Part shown: positions 1-9,326 of the stretch, one piece after another
Numbering within the stretch: the stretch's first letter is position 1
Layout of the letters: each line of letters opens with the position of its first letter
Assembly: GCA_023230565.1 (NCBI GenBank)
Contig: JALNXD010000001.1
Coordinates: 1-64,000, forward strand
Length of the DNA stretch: 64,000 nucleotides
Reading direction: 5' to 3'
Source of the DNA: Syntrophales bacterium
GTDB taxonomy: Bacteria; Desulfobacterota; Syntrophia; Syntrophales; UBA2210
Notes under the pieces: generated by a model
Database searches by the model: none
What the model saw: only the letters and a program-made list of their open reading frames with translations
Told to the model about the DNA's origin: nothing
Translations under genes and position numbers: made by a program

Positions 1-1
1 G

Positions 2-124
2 GGACTTATCGATCAGGTAATCGAGCCTGCGCATACCCGGCCCGCTCTGATTTCCGCTCTTGGCATGCTGGAAGGAAAAAACGTAACGCGCCCCTGGAAA
101 AAACACGGGAATATGCCTCTGTAA
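2..124 (+). CDS. Acyl-CoA carboxylase carboxyltransferase subunit, C-terminal end (partial)
   Basis: The first 40 codons of the window read in one frame to a TAA stop and give a peptide with the signature tail of biotin-dependent carboxyltransferase beta subunits: a GLIDQVIEP-type segment, a TRPALISALGMLEGK helix, and the KKHGNMPL terminus typical of propionyl-CoA/methylmalonyl-CoA carboxyltransferases (usually about 510 residues). Only the end is present, so substrate and start cannot be judged. The family carboxylates (or, in sodium-pump decarboxylases, decarboxylates) acyl-CoA using biotin. It sits 39 bases before the phosphopantetheinyl transferase on the same strand and may be co-transcribed with it. 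Confidence 0.8.
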   Translation, partial: GLIDQVIEPAHTRPALISALGMLEGKNVTRPWKKHGNMPL

Positions 125-163
125 AGAAGGTGCAAAAGTACATTTTACCGGAAATACAATTCG

Positions 164-805
164 ATGCTTCATTACATCGGCAACGATATAGTCGATCTTA
201 CCGAAAATGGAAAGGCAGGCAAACAGAGCGACAAAAGGTTTGTAAGCCGCGTTTTCACCGATAAAGAACGACACATGATCATAAAGGGGCCGGATTCGGG
301 GAAAATACTCTGGCTGCTTTGGGCCTGCAAAGAGGCGGCATACAAGGCGGCACTCAAGATTCGCCGGAATATTCTCTGGGCACCCTCAAAATACGAGGTT
401 CAGCTTTCCGATGAATTGTCCGAAAACGACATGTATGGCACAGTAGACACCCCTCATGAAAGAATTACGATTGAAATTCACTCAGATCCCACCTTCATCC
501 ACTGCATAGGTTCCTCTGGAAATTCAGGTAATCTTCGATCCATTACCAAGGGTGTCGCCCGACTTCCCCGCGCTGAATCCTCATCGGATCTTTCGAAGGC
601 TGTTCGAAAGGCAATTATTGAAAGTCTGGCCACTTGCACAGGGAAGGAAAAGGATGACATCTCAATTTTTCGCCAGCCCGGCAGCCGCGGCCTTGGACCT
701 CCTTTTGTTAAAATTGGAGGAAATACCGTACCGATCGATATCAGCATGAGCCATGATGGATCATTTGTAGCATATGCCCATACTGCACTTAGAAGTTCTT
801 TGTAA
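164..805 (+). CDS. 4'-phosphopantetheinyl transferase superfamily protein
   Basis: The 213-residue protein carries both metal/CoA-binding signatures of phosphopantetheinyl transferases: GNDIVDL at residues 6-12 (D8) and WACKEAAYK at 53-61 (E57, K61). The family moves the phosphopantetheine arm from CoA to a serine of acyl carrier or peptidyl carrier proteins. The length lies between the short AcpS type (about 120) and the two-lobe Sfp type (about 230); with both motifs close together in the N-terminal half, it looks like an AcpS-like core with a long C-terminal extension. The carrier substrate cannot be read from the sequence. It is convergent with rnd, with only 10 bases between the stops. 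Confidence 0.85.
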   Translation: MLHYIGNDIVDLTENGKAGKQSDKRFVSRVFTDKERHMIIKGPDSGKILWLLWACKEAAYKAALKIRRNILWAPSKYEVQLSDELSENDMYGTVDTPHERITIEIHSDPTFIHCIGSSGNSGNLRSITKGVARLPRAESSSDLSKAVRKAIIESLATCTGKEKDDISIFRQPGSRGLGPPFVKIGGNTVPIDISMSHDGSFVAYAHTALRSSL

Positions 806-815
806 CTCCTGTGTA

Positions 816-1697
816 TTACTCTCCCAATGGGCCGGGGTACTTGAGAAGTTCAGCAATTTCATTACCGTATTCATCTTTTTTGCGAGAAGATACTGCATCT
901 GATCCCATCAAAGATTCAATAGAATCTATATTTGAACCGGCAAGCGCAGCGAGCTCCTTATCCGACAGGATCATAAATCGCGCCCTATTGCTGCTTCGTG
1001 CTTTCTCAAATCTCCACTCGTAAAGTCTTTTCAGGCGATCCCGCCCTTTTTCATCAAGCTCTTCAAATCCTGCAATTCTCATGTGCCCCTTTCTGTCAAG
1101 TTTCTTTTCCCGCCATCTAACCGAAGCCATAGCTCTGAATGCCTCATAAGCCGACTCGGTCAGTTGCCGCCTTTTTAAATCTTCATCCAGTTTCCTGTAA
1201 AGAGGAATCAGAAATATGACATCCTGAGCTGCATAGCGCATCTGTTCTCTTGATAAGGGACGAATATCCCACCGGGAACGCTGCAGATTTCTATCCTTTT
1301 TCAATTCAACCCCGAGATAATCTTTCAAAATGGAAGGCAATGACAAAAGCGGACTGCCCAAAAGAGCGGCAGCTCTATGGGTGTCGAAAATATTTGAAAA
1401 CTCAAATGAATAATCCCTGCTTAAGAGGCGGATATCGTTATCACAGGCATGGAGTATCTTTCTGGTATTCCTGTCGGCAAACTTTGATCCCAGAAAAGAT
1501 AAATCCAAATCACCTAATGGATCGAAAAGATAGGCAGCAGAATCGGTACTCACCTGGATAAGACAAAGCACTTCTCTGAAGTACCGGAAAGAATCGTATT
1601 CGGTGTCGACACCGATTTCAACCGCCTCATTGATGTATTTTTTCGCATTTTCCCACTGCCCCACTGTTTCCACGAGAATAATATCAGGTTGATCCAT
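816..1697 (-). CDS. rnd: Ribonuclease D (3'-5' exonuclease, HRDC domain)
   Basis: 293 residues. The N-terminal half is a DEDDy exonuclease: D31 and E33 in GVDTEYDSF, D88 in ACDNDI, and Y155/D159 in RYAAQDV. The C-terminal part (about 205-285) fits the HRDC helical domain. RNase D trims 3' ends of tRNA precursors and other structured RNAs. E. coli Rnd is about 375 residues with two HRDC-like domains, so this is the short form with one. The ATG start lies inside the last codons of the upstream symporter gene (14-base overlap), so the two are probably translated from one message. Confidence 0.9.
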   Translation of the reverse strand: MDQPDIILVETVGQWENAKKYINEAVEIGVDTEYDSFRYFREVLCLIQVSTDSAAYLFDPLGDLDLSFLGSKFADRNTRKILHACDNDIRLLSRDYSFEFSNIFDTHRAAALLGSPLLSLPSILKDYLGVELKKDRNLQRSRWDIRPLSREQMRYAAQDVIFLIPLYRKLDEDLKRRQLTESAYEAFRAMASVRWREKKLDRKGHMRIAGFEELDEKGRDRLKRLYEWRFEKARSSNRARFMILSDKELAALAGSNIDSIESLMGSDAVSSRKKDEYGNEIAELLKYPGPLGE

Positions 1698-3081
1698 TTC
1701 GCTTCCTCATGAAAGTGATCATCGCCGGTTTCCAGTAACTGCCTGCAAAAAGAAGGACAGCTGAAATCGGGAGCGTCCACAACAGAAGATTGTCAAATCC
1801 TTTTAATTTGAAAAAGAGACCTGCCGCACCGCCTCCAATTATTGAAAAAATAGCGCCGGTTTCCGTAAGACGCAATGATTTGCGATAAAATCCCAATACG
1901 ATTGGAATGACAAGCCCAGCTGAATATATTGTGTATGCGAGAAGAAGTGAGGCAATGATTCCCTTCACTGCAAGCGCGATATAAAGTGAAAAAAGACCTA
2001 TTACCACGACTCCCGCTCTTGAGAGTAAAAGTACTTTTTTTTCATTGTGCCGATACCGGTCAATCGAACCGAGAATATCAGACGCAATTATTGTGCCTGC
2101 CGTAAGAAGACACGTATCTGCGGACGACATTACAGCAGCAATAAGCGCCGCCATGACAAGCCCATTAATCCCTGCAGGCGCCAGTTTCATTACCAGTGCC
2201 GGGAAAGCGCTCTCGGCCTGAATACCGGGAAGAAGCACATGAGCCGCTAATCCTATAAAAATTACCGCAAAGGCAACCACTGAAAGAATGAAAGCTGAAA
2301 TTAAAAGCGAGATTCTTGCTGTGCCGGAATCTTTTGATGAAAGAATTCTGGAGTAGATATCAGGTCCGACAAGATAGGCAGCCCCTACAAAAAAAAGAAA
2401 CGAAAGAAGATGTTTCCAGCTGAATTGTGCTGATGTAGGAAAGGAAAGGTGAGATTCCGGAAGATTCTGCCAAATAGACCCGCCGGCCGATGATAATCCC
2501 ATAGCAAGGCAAATAAAAATACCTGCCACAATGATAATTGCCTGGATCGCATCAGTTCTTAAAATCGAATATTGACCCCCCAGAACCGTATAAACGATGA
2601 AGATTGCTGCAGCCACGACTGTGAGCATTTCAAACTGGCCCGGCCAGAGTTCGTTCAATATTTTGCCTGCTGCAACCATCTGTGCTGCAATAATTCCAAC
2701 CCATGCAGTCACAATTAAAATCGAGGCCGCAATTCTTGCAGAATTTCCTCCATACTGTCTCTTTAAAATCTCAGGCAAAGTAAAAGCTCCCGTTCGCCTT
2801 ACTTTTTCCGTAAGAAAAAACGCACAGGCTGCCATTCCTATTGCACCAACCAGAAGCCACCATGAACCAACCACTCCTTTTGAATAGCCTAATCCTGCCA
2901 GACCGATAGTGCTTGACCCTCCCAGAGCAGTTGCCGTAAGAGACCCCGTGATGATTAGAATTCCCCCTTTTCTGTCGGCAACAAAATAGCTTTCCTGTCC
3001 TCTTATTTTTTTTACGCTATAGATGCCAAGAATAATCATGACAATAAAGAATACTCCTATAACAGCAACATTGATATTCAT
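1684..3081 (-). CDS. Sodium:solute symporter family (SSF) permease
   Basis: 465 residues, almost entirely hydrophobic helices (about 13 predicted by eye). The N-terminal region has the SSF pattern: a polar segment RGQESYFVADRKGG after the first helix, then TGSLTATALGGSSTIGLAG, typical of the sodium-binding TM1 unwinding region. The family co-transports sugars, proline, pantothenate or carboxylates with sodium at the inner membrane. I cannot assign the solute. RNase D follows with a 14-base overlap; no metabolic partner is adjacent, so the coupling gives no functional hint. Confidence 0.85.
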   Translation of the reverse strand: MNINVAVIGVFFIVMIILGIYSVKKIRGQESYFVADRKGGILIITGSLTATALGGSSTIGLAGLGYSKGVVGSWWLLVGAIGMAACAFFLTEKVRRTGAFTLPEILKRQYGGNSARIAASILIVTAWVGIIAAQMVAAGKILNELWPGQFEMLTVVAAAIFIVYTVLGGQYSILRTDAIQAIIIVAGIFICLAMGLSSAGGSIWQNLPESHLSFPTSAQFSWKHLLSFLFFVGAAYLVGPDIYSRILSSKDSGTARISLLISAFILSVVAFAVIFIGLAAHVLLPGIQAESAFPALVMKLAPAGINGLVMAALIAAVMSSADTCLLTAGTIIASDILGSIDRYRHNEKKVLLLSRAGVVVIGLFSLYIALAVKGIIASLLLAYTIYSAGLVIPIVLGFYRKSLRLTETGAIFSIIGGGAAGLFFKLKGFDNLLLWTLPISAVLLFAGSYWKPAMITFMRKRNGST

Positions 3082-3183
3082 AATGATTAATTCTCTTTCT
3101 GATTTGTATCGGATAAGAGGTATATCTTCAAACTCCAGATCTCCGGCAACGCAGTTCCATTGCGCATCTTTTATTCACGTAGA

Positions 3184-4356
3184 TTAAGTTCGTCTCGCAT
3201 ATGCCGGTCCATGAGCCTGTATTTTAAGAAGATAATAGCTGAGCAAGGTTTTTGGAATCCGGGGCAGCAGCCAAAATAAAAAATCAGGATATTGCCCTTT
3301 CATGGCAGGAATGTCAAGAAAGCGGTGTGCGATAGAATCATTTGCCGCTGCAAGATCAAAGAAAAAAGATGGAAATCGCAGGACTGTTTCCTTCATTATG
3401 CGGGCATATCCAAAGTTTCGGGTGAAGTTACGGCATGCGGCGGTGTACAGATCTTGTCGCAGTGTTCCCTCTTTCTGAACTGCGTCAGCTATTGTATCAG
3501 CCGCAATTTTTCCTGATATGACAGCATAAGAAATTCCTTCTCCCAGGAAAGGATCTATATATCCTGCCGCATCACCTGCTGAAAGAATTCGGGAACCGCG
3601 ATTCTCCCTTGGTTCTTTCAAAGGTATAATCTGTCCTCTCATTTTCGGTATTTTTTCAAAACCGAGTTTTTTAACAAAATCTCTCATCACGGCCTTCGGA
3701 TCTTTAAAAGATTCTTCCGCACCCCAAATACCCACTGAATAATAATTATCATGGGGGAAAAACCATCCATATCCTTGACAAAAATCAAGATATATTTCGA
3801 ATACTCCTGAAAGACGATCGTCGATGTCATGATTTTCTGCCTCTATTTCAGCCACGAGCGAAAGAGCGCATTTGTATTTTTTTTTCATACCCGAACTATG
3901 CCGCATTACCTGTCCACGAGCCCCTTCTGCAATGATGGCATACCGGCTGAAATACGAACCCCGATCAGTTACGATTTTCAAATGATTGCCATTATCCCTG
4001 ATGTTCAAGACTTTTTCGCAGGTATTAATCGTTGCGCCCTGAGCCGCTGCTCTGTTAAGAAGCAAGTCGTCAAAGGCACTCCGGGTCACCGTTATACCTA
4101 TTATGGATTGTGATCTTTTTTCAACTTTTTTCCCTTTTGCGCATAATCTTAATCCGTATATGTCTTTCTCCTTTATACGTTCAGGAATTTCAAAATCGAG
4201 ATATTTCAGTGCTCGACGTGTAAGACCTCCTGCACAGGGCTTATATCTGGGAAAACTTTTTTTTTCTATAACAAGTGTTTTCAATCCCCTCTCAGCCGCT
4301 TTGAAACCAGCCGACGAACCACAGGGGCCTCCGCCTGCAATAATTAAATCGTACAT
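3184..4356 (-). CDS. Geranylgeranyl reductase family FAD-dependent oxidoreductase
   Basis: 390 residues from the chosen ATG at 4356, which directly begins the beta strand MYDLIIAGGGPCGSSAG (Rossmann GxGxxG for FAD) and has GAGG about ten bases upstream. A longer frame opens at 4398 but adds only a non-conserved leader without a ribosome site. Family signatures are clear: RYKPCAGG near residue 40 and the GYGWFFP motif followed by YSVGIWG near residue 200; the second FAD motif is SAGDAAGYIDPFLGEGI. These flavoproteins saturate isoprenoid chains (archaeal lipids, chlorophyll side chain, menaquinone tails) and are widespread in anaerobes. The substrate is unknown. The gene is divergent from the cytidylate-kinase-like gene. 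Confidence 0.85.
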   Translation of the reverse strand: MYDLIIAGGGPCGSSAGFKAAERGLKTLVIEKKSFPRYKPCAGGLTRRALKYLDFEIPERIKEKDIYGLRLCAKGKKVEKRSQSIIGITVTRSAFDDLLLNRAAAQGATINTCEKVLNIRDNGNHLKIVTDRGSYFSRYAIIAEGARGQVMRHSSGMKKKYKCALSLVAEIEAENHDIDDRLSGVFEIYLDFCQGYGWFFPHDNYYSVGIWGAEESFKDPKAVMRDFVKKLGFEKIPKMRGQIIPLKEPRENRGSRILSAGDAAGYIDPFLGEGISYAVISGKIAADTIADAVQKEGTLRQDLYTAACRNFTRNFGYARIMKETVLRFPSFFFDLAAANDSIAHRFLDIPAMKGQYPDFLFWLLPRIPKTLLSYYLLKIQAHGPAYARRT

Positions 4357-4792
4357 GGCAGATGATCCTCGCTTAAAAGATAAGATTTCTAGATACAAGG
4401 GTTTTCGGGAACCGTCAATAAAATAGTCCGATTACCAAAAAAACAGAAAGAATAAATATTTTAAGACATAGCCGGGACGAACGCTTTGCATTGACGGCGG
4501 CATGGTACAAGAAAAACAGCTGATTCCCGGTCACAATCTCTTGCCTGTAAATAAAAAAACACGTATGCGAAAGCTTCCCTTGCTTCCCGTTATAGCCAGC
4601 TCGGCAGACATAAAAAGCTGTTTTACGGGATCATCAATACTGTTATGACTGAAAGTACGTCCACACACGAAAATCGAATTAAAAACATTGAAAAATTTCG
4701 AAAGATATACTAATTTTTTAAATAACTGGATAAGGGAAGAGCGGTAAACGGCACTGTTGAGTTCTCTTAGAACGCCAGAAAAGGAGGCGCGT
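4357..4792. other. Divergent intergenic region, no gene recognised
   Basis: 436 bases separate two divergently transcribed genes, so both promoters should lie here. The stretch is AT-rich toward 4650-4740. I see no convincing -35/-10 pair with standard spacing, no hairpin with a T tract and no reading frame that looks coded. Confidence 0.5.
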
Positions 4793-5524
4793 ATGATGAC
4801 GAAACCCACTTCAACAACTCGGATAGATCATCTTATCGAAGAGCAAGTACTTAAGTGGCAAAAAGCAAGCGACCGGAGAAAAAAGAAAAGCGAACCTCCT
4901 CCGCCCGTCATTACCATCTCACGGCAATCAGGAAACGAATCCGCAGCTTTGATAAGCAAAATTTCTGAAGAATTGAAACTTGACATATTCGACAACCAGA
5001 TAATTCACGAAGTTTCCCAAAGCGTAAAAATGAGCGACAGAGTTGTGGAATCTTTGGATGGAAAAACGAGAAGTACCCTGGATAACTGGATTCAGTTTTT
5101 AAAAGCCAACCGCTATATATTTCCGGATACATACCTTACCCACTTGACCAAGGTCATTGGAACCATCGGCGAACAGGGGGGCGCCATAATCCTGGGAAGA
5201 GGTGCAAATCACATTCTTCCGCCTGAAGAAACGCTAAGACTCCGGTTAATAGCACCGCTGGGACATCGTATTCAGAATGTAGCCAAGAATGAAAGCATTT
5301 CTATTGAAGCGGCAGAAAGGCAGATAACAAAAAAAGAATCGGAGCAGCGCGCTTTCATAAAAAAATATTTTGAAGTCGATATTGACGATCCTATTTACTA
5401 TGATCTAATTATAAATACTCAATTCTTAAGTTCTGAAAAGATAGTAAATCTGATCAAGGCATCGGTGAAATACAAAAAACTTCCCGCGCGACGCCGCTTT
5501 GATAAAAAACCGGAAGGCGAATGA
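4793..5524 (+). CDS. Cytidylate kinase-like family protein
   Basis: 243 residues from the ATG at 4793; AAGGAGG at 4781-4787 fixes the start here or at the adjacent in-frame ATG at 4796, not at the further upstream ATG at 4757. After a charged N-terminal extension of about 40 residues comes ITISRQSGNESAALISKI, the position of the P loop in the Cytidylate_kin2 family, then DNQIIHEVSQ, GGAIILGRGANHIL and a LRLRLIAPLGHRIQN segment with the lid-type arginines. In most members the loop reads SRQxGSGGxxI; here the GSGG is replaced by GNES, so phosphate binding may be weak or altered. The family is often regulatory or of unknown substrate, and true CMP kinase activity is not implied. Confidence 0.75.
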   Translation: MMTKPTSTTRIDHLIEEQVLKWQKASDRRKKKSEPPPPVITISRQSGNESAALISKISEELKLDIFDNQIIHEVSQSVKMSDRVVESLDGKTRSTLDNWIQFLKANRYIFPDTYLTHLTKVIGTIGEQGGAIILGRGANHILPPEETLRLRLIAPLGHRIQNVAKNESISIEAAERQITKKESEQRAFIKKYFEVDIDDPIYYDLIINTQFLSSEKIVNLIKASVKYKKLPARRRFDKKPEGE

Positions 5525-5660
5525 GCTGAAAGAGGATCTCGCAGAGATGCCTGTGGAGAAACGGGCTGAATCACATACACGCCCATGACTTTTGCTTTGC
5601 AAACCCGTTGCACTGCTTTTATTCCTGAAACCTGCTTGGGAACCCCGAGGAGGGTGTGGC

Positions 5661-6497
5661 ATGAAAACTATTCTGGTTCCTACTGACGGTTCCGAATATA
5701 GTAAAACCGCCCTTGAATATGGAATATATCTGGCATCACTCTTTGGCGCCACGTTGAAAGGACTTTGTATAGTAGATGCCAAGGTAATACAGGGCCCGTT
5801 GTTCAGCGATATATCCGGATTTGCCGGCCTTACCCCTTCACAGGATTTCCTCTGGTCCATAGAAAAAGGACTCGACGAAAGGGCTTCCTCCATTCTCGAA
5901 GATTTCTCTCATCGCTGCTATCAGCGAAATGTCTCCTCATTGACGACAAAGACCACGGGACTTATTGATGAAACCATTATTGAAGAGAGCAAGGATGCAG
6001 ACTTTATAATTCTTGCACAAAGAGGAGAACATTTTAAACTTACAGGGGGAGGGCTCATGGGCTCAACAGCGGAATCTGTAGTGAGAAAATCAGGAAAGCC
6101 CGTCTTCATCACTCCCTATAGTTTTCAACAAATAAATGGAGTCGGCCTTGCCTATGACGGAAGCGATCCCGCCTTCAATGCGTTAAAACTCTCAGCAGAT
6201 ATTCTCCCAATCACAGGGTGGGCATTAACGGTGATAATAATTTCAGAAGACATGGATCATAGCCGATATCTTTCGGAACAGGTGAATTCATATCTAAAAA
6301 TGCATAAGATCGAAAGCATTATCGTTGTCCGCTCAGGCAAGGAAGAACAGGAGTTAATCCGTTTTATAGAAGAAGGTTCTATTCAGCTTCTTATAATGGG
6401 CGCCTACGGGAAAAGCAGGATTAAAGAATTCATTCTTGGCAGCACAACAGCCTCAGTCATAAGGAAGAGTGCAGTACCGGTTCTTATGGTGAAATGA
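5661..6497 (+). CDS. Tandem universal stress protein (UspA family)
   Basis: 279 residues from the ATG at 5661, preceded by GAGGAGGG and starting with the canonical first strand MKTILVPTDGSEYSK. It contains two Usp domains (about 1-150 and 155-279). Both carry the ATP-binding pattern G-2X-G-9X-G-S/T near the end: the first in the segment ending GGGLMGST, the second as GAYGKSRIKEFILGST. Tandem Usp proteins bind ATP and protect against starvation or redox stress; the actual role here is unknown. It follows the cytidylate-kinase-like gene by 136 bases on the same strand. Confidence 0.9.
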   Translation: MKTILVPTDGSEYSKTALEYGIYLASLFGATLKGLCIVDAKVIQGPLFSDISGFAGLTPSQDFLWSIEKGLDERASSILEDFSHRCYQRNVSSLTTKTTGLIDETIIEESKDADFIILAQRGEHFKLTGGGLMGSTAESVVRKSGKPVFITPYSFQQINGVGLAYDGSDPAFNALKLSADILPITGWALTVIIISEDMDHSRYLSEQVNSYLKMHKIESIIVVRSGKEEQELIRFIEEGSIQLLIMGAYGKSRIKEFILGSTTASVIRKSAVPVLMVK

Positions 6498-6500
6498 AAT

Positions 6501-6530
6501 GACGGTTTCGTAAAAAGCTCCGCATCGGCT
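6501..6530. repeat. Probable truncated end of a dispersed intergenic repeat
   Basis: Between the convergent usp and surE genes lies a segment with core TTTCGTAAAAAGCTCCG followed by CATCGGCTG. It resembles the reverse complement of the far end of the larger element at 55351-55457 (TTTTGTAAAAGTCCGATGCTG). A third short copy of the core, GACTTCGTAAAAA, is at 9936-9948. Similarity was seen by eye only. Confidence 0.35.
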
Positions 6531-6536
6531 GAAACA

Positions 6537-7307
6537 TTATAAAACAAAGTCTTTTAAAGAATGCCTTACTTCCCCTATGGCAGTATGACACGTAAGGTCA
6601 TGCTGAATCGGTGTAATTGATATATACCCTTTGCTGAGTGCCCATGCATCAGATTCCATGCTTTCTTTCTCCGGGAAGAGAGTTTCTCCTGCAAGCCAAT
6701 AATAGGTATTTGACCTGGGATCAAGTCTTTTTTCAAAGACTTCCACCAGTCGCGCAGCGCCCTGTTTGGTTACGGCAATTCCTTTAATCCCGTTCTCAGG
6801 GAGAGATGGAATATTCACATTTAGCGTCAAACCGGCAAATGCTTTTTTTTCTATCAAATACGTTACAAGGCGAGAGGAAAAACGGGCGGCATAGGAAAAA
6901 TCCGATTGACCCCTCCGGGTATCCAGAGAAATAGCCATTGAAGGAACACCCAGAATGGCGCCTTCGGTGGCCGCCGATACTGTTCCAGAATAAAGCATGT
7001 TGAATCCTACATTTGCCCCCGCATTGATACCGGATATTATGAGATCCACAGGCCTGTCGGTAAGCTCTTTTATTCCGATTTTCACACAGTCGGCAGGGGT
7101 TCCTGTTACGGCATGCCCCAGAAATGAACCTCCTTTCCTTGCACTTCTGACCCGTAAAGGACGATAGAGTGTTATGGCATGGCCTACTGCACTTTGCTCA
7201 GTCTCAGGCGCCACAATTATGCATTCGGCCACTTTTGACAGCTCGTGAAACAGGGCTGAAAGCCCCTCCGCATATATGCCGTCATCATTTGTTAACAAAA
7301 TCAACAT
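6537..7307 (-). CDS. surE: 5'/3'-nucleotidase SurE
   Basis: 256 residues, the normal SurE length. The protein begins MLILLTNDDGIYAEGL, with the acidic pair D8-D9 that binds the catalytic metal. It continues with the conserved APETEQSAVGHAIT loop (S39-type residue), GTPADCVKIG, and SGINAGANVG with the metal-binding asparagine. SurE is a metal-dependent phosphatase acting on nucleoside 5'/3' monophosphates and polyphosphate, linked to stationary-phase survival. GAGG precedes the ATG. It lies downstream of the lipoprotein gene on the same strand with a 90-base gap. Confidence 0.95.
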   Translation of the reverse strand: MLILLTNDDGIYAEGLSALFHELSKVAECIIVAPETEQSAVGHAITLYRPLRVRSARKGGSFLGHAVTGTPADCVKIGIKELTDRPVDLIISGINAGANVGFNMLYSGTVSAATEGAILGVPSMAISLDTRRGQSDFSYAARFSSRLVTYLIEKKAFAGLTLNVNIPSLPENGIKGIAVTKQGAARLVEVFEKRLDPRSNTYYWLAGETLFPEKESMESDAWALSKGYISITPIQHDLTCHTAIGEVRHSLKDFVL

Positions 7308-7397
7308 TTACAATCCTCTATTTTTTAAGAACCATCTCTGAACCCGGTTTTTAAAACACTTTGCGAGTCCATCGATTCTGAAATCCGTAATCAGTAA

Positions 7398-9308
7398 TTA
7401 CCTGATTTGAATGATTTCACCATCTAAAATTGTAAGTATGTAAAGCTCTTTTTCAGCATCACCGGTTTCGGAAAAATCGGTAATTCCCGTAACTCCTCTG
7501 TAGTTTCTCAGTTCCAGAAGTCGATCGCGCATTTCTCTTCGCGTATTCGCATTTCCCTCATTGATAATATCAGCGACAATGCGTGCCGCATCATACGAAA
7601 GCGCTTCAATTCCATCAGGTACCCTTCCATATGCCGTATAAAATCGATCCATAAAATCGATCACCTCATGATAATAACTTTTCTGGAAAAATACATCAGT
7701 AAAAACAGCGCCTTCCAAATACTCGCTTTCGCCATCTAAAAGATCCTGAGTGTTCCAGCTGCTCATCCCAAGCAATCGTATTCCTTCAACATTGTAAAAG
7801 GCAAGTTGCGGTGCAATCATTTGGGCCTTGATTGCAGAACCGACGATAAAAAGGGCATCGAAATCAACGATCGGTATTGAATCTTTTTCTTTTGCCTTTT
7901 TTGTGATATCGACGCTCGTAAGGCGTTTGATCTCTTCCCCGAAATCCGTTGTATTCTCATCATAAGCTTCAGCAGCTCTGATTTCGCCTCCCCGCTTCAC
8001 CACTTCATCCCAGAACAGGTTCATGATCTCCGATCCATAGGATGTATCAGGATACAAGACGGCAAAATGCCTTACTCCCAAATTGTAAAGAGCATAGCTG
8101 ACCAGATTTTGAATTTCTTTACGGCTGGTCAGAAAATTTCGAAAAACATACTCACCAATCGTCGTGATAGTATCGTGCTGTGTGAGGGTTATGATGGGAA
8201 CCTTCAGTTCATGGGCTTTATGAGCAGCCGATATTGCCGCGGTGCTTCCCAGAGGGCCCATAATGGCAATTACCCGGTCTTGCGTTGCAAGCAATTCCAC
8301 TGCACGCGCTGCTTCCGAAGGATCACTTTTTGAATCCCTTACAACAAGCCTGACTGGATGTTCACTTACTGAGTCAAATATCCCCATTGCCAATTTTAAT
8401 GCATCCAGCACTTTTGAACCGTAAGGCGCATACCGCCCGGAAAGCGGAACAATGCAGCCTATTGAAAATTTATCTATATCCCGTTGTTCCTCTTCGGCTA
8501 TTATCATCCGGTAGAGAGACTCTGCCGTATCATATCCAGGATGCTCCTGGTGGACAGCAAAAAAATCCGCCAAGGCCATCTTTGCCTTTTCGAACTCTTC
8601 TATTTCCGCATAAAGAGCGCTTAATCTGATGAGAATAAATCCCCCCGGATACGCATGTTCGCATTCTTTCCTTATATTCTCCAAATCTTCAAGTGTGAGA
8701 GTTTCTATTATCTCTTCTATTTGTTCTTTCGCACGGGTTAAAAGAGAAGCCGGGGGATTCTCATCAAGAACATCGGTGTATGAAATAAGGGCCTCCTGCA
8801 ATCTGTTCTCCCGGCGATAGTTATCACCCAACATATATTCAATCTCAGGCTTTCTGTGTGTAATTGTTTCCTTCTCTTTCAGGGCCAACAATATTTCGAT
8901 CGATTTACTGTATGATCCCAGTTGCATATAAGAGAAGCCTTGCCAATAGAGACCCTCCAAATAAATGGAATCATTTGGGGCTGGCTGAGGGATGGTGCCG
9001 AGCACCTCAAGTGCTTCGCCATACTGCCCGGTCGTGGCAAAGATCTGACCTTTTCTTAAACAAATCCAGGAAAGGACTTTCCCTCGGGGATCTTTAGTAA
9101 GCGCAATATCGAAAAGACGCAAAGACTCGCTGAATCGTTCGTTTTTAAACGCATTTTCCGCTTTTTGAATATAAGGTCGGATTTCAAGCGGAATTTCTTC
9201 CGGTGCGAGCGTCGGCTCTAGCACCGGGGGTTTTTCAATTACAGTCGCACAGGAAAATAAAAGCATTACAAGTGCTGCAACAATAGCCATTTCCTTATTC
9301 AGCCTCAA
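7398..9308 (-). CDS. TPR-containing periplasmic-binding-type lipoprotein (LpoA-like architecture)
   Basis: 636 residues. The start is a TTG at 9308 with GGAGGT nine bases upstream; the in-frame ATG at 9290 has its purine run directly abutting and is less likely. A lipoprotein signal ends at LLFSCATV (lipidated Cys near residue 20). Residues about 45-280 are TPR-like helical repeats. From about 285 to the end the protein has the type I periplasmic-binding fold of branched-chain amino-acid receptors (IGCIVPLSGRYAPYGSK, IMGPLGSTAAISAAHKAH, VRHFAVLYPDTSYGSE). TPR plus Peripla_BP is also the layout of LpoA, the outer-membrane activator of penicillin-binding protein 1A, but many Desulfobacterota proteins share it with no proven role. 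No ABC partner is adjacent. Confidence 0.75.
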   Translation of the reverse strand: MRLNKEMAIVAALVMLLFSCATVIEKPPVLEPTLAPEEIPLEIRPYIQKAENAFKNERFSESLRLFDIALTKDPRGKVLSWICLRKGQIFATTGQYGEALEVLGTIPQPAPNDSIYLEGLYWQGFSYMQLGSYSKSIEILLALKEKETITHRKPEIEYMLGDNYRRENRLQEALISYTDVLDENPPASLLTRAKEQIEEIIETLTLEDLENIRKECEHAYPGGFILIRLSALYAEIEEFEKAKMALADFFAVHQEHPGYDTAESLYRMIIAEEEQRDIDKFSIGCIVPLSGRYAPYGSKVLDALKLAMGIFDSVSEHPVRLVVRDSKSDPSEAARAVELLATQDRVIAIMGPLGSTAAISAAHKAHELKVPIITLTQHDTITTIGEYVFRNFLTSRKEIQNLVSYALYNLGVRHFAVLYPDTSYGSEIMNLFWDEVVKRGGEIRAAEAYDENTTDFGEEIKRLTSVDITKKAKEKDSIPIVDFDALFIVGSAIKAQMIAPQLAFYNVEGIRLLGMSSWNTQDLLDGESEYLEGAVFTDVFFQKSYYHEVIDFMDRFYTAYGRVPDGIEALSYDAARIVADIINEGNANTRREMRDRLLELRNYRGVTGITDFSETGDAEKELYILTILDGEIIQIR

Positions 9309-9326
9309 GGTTATCGTACCTCCGAA

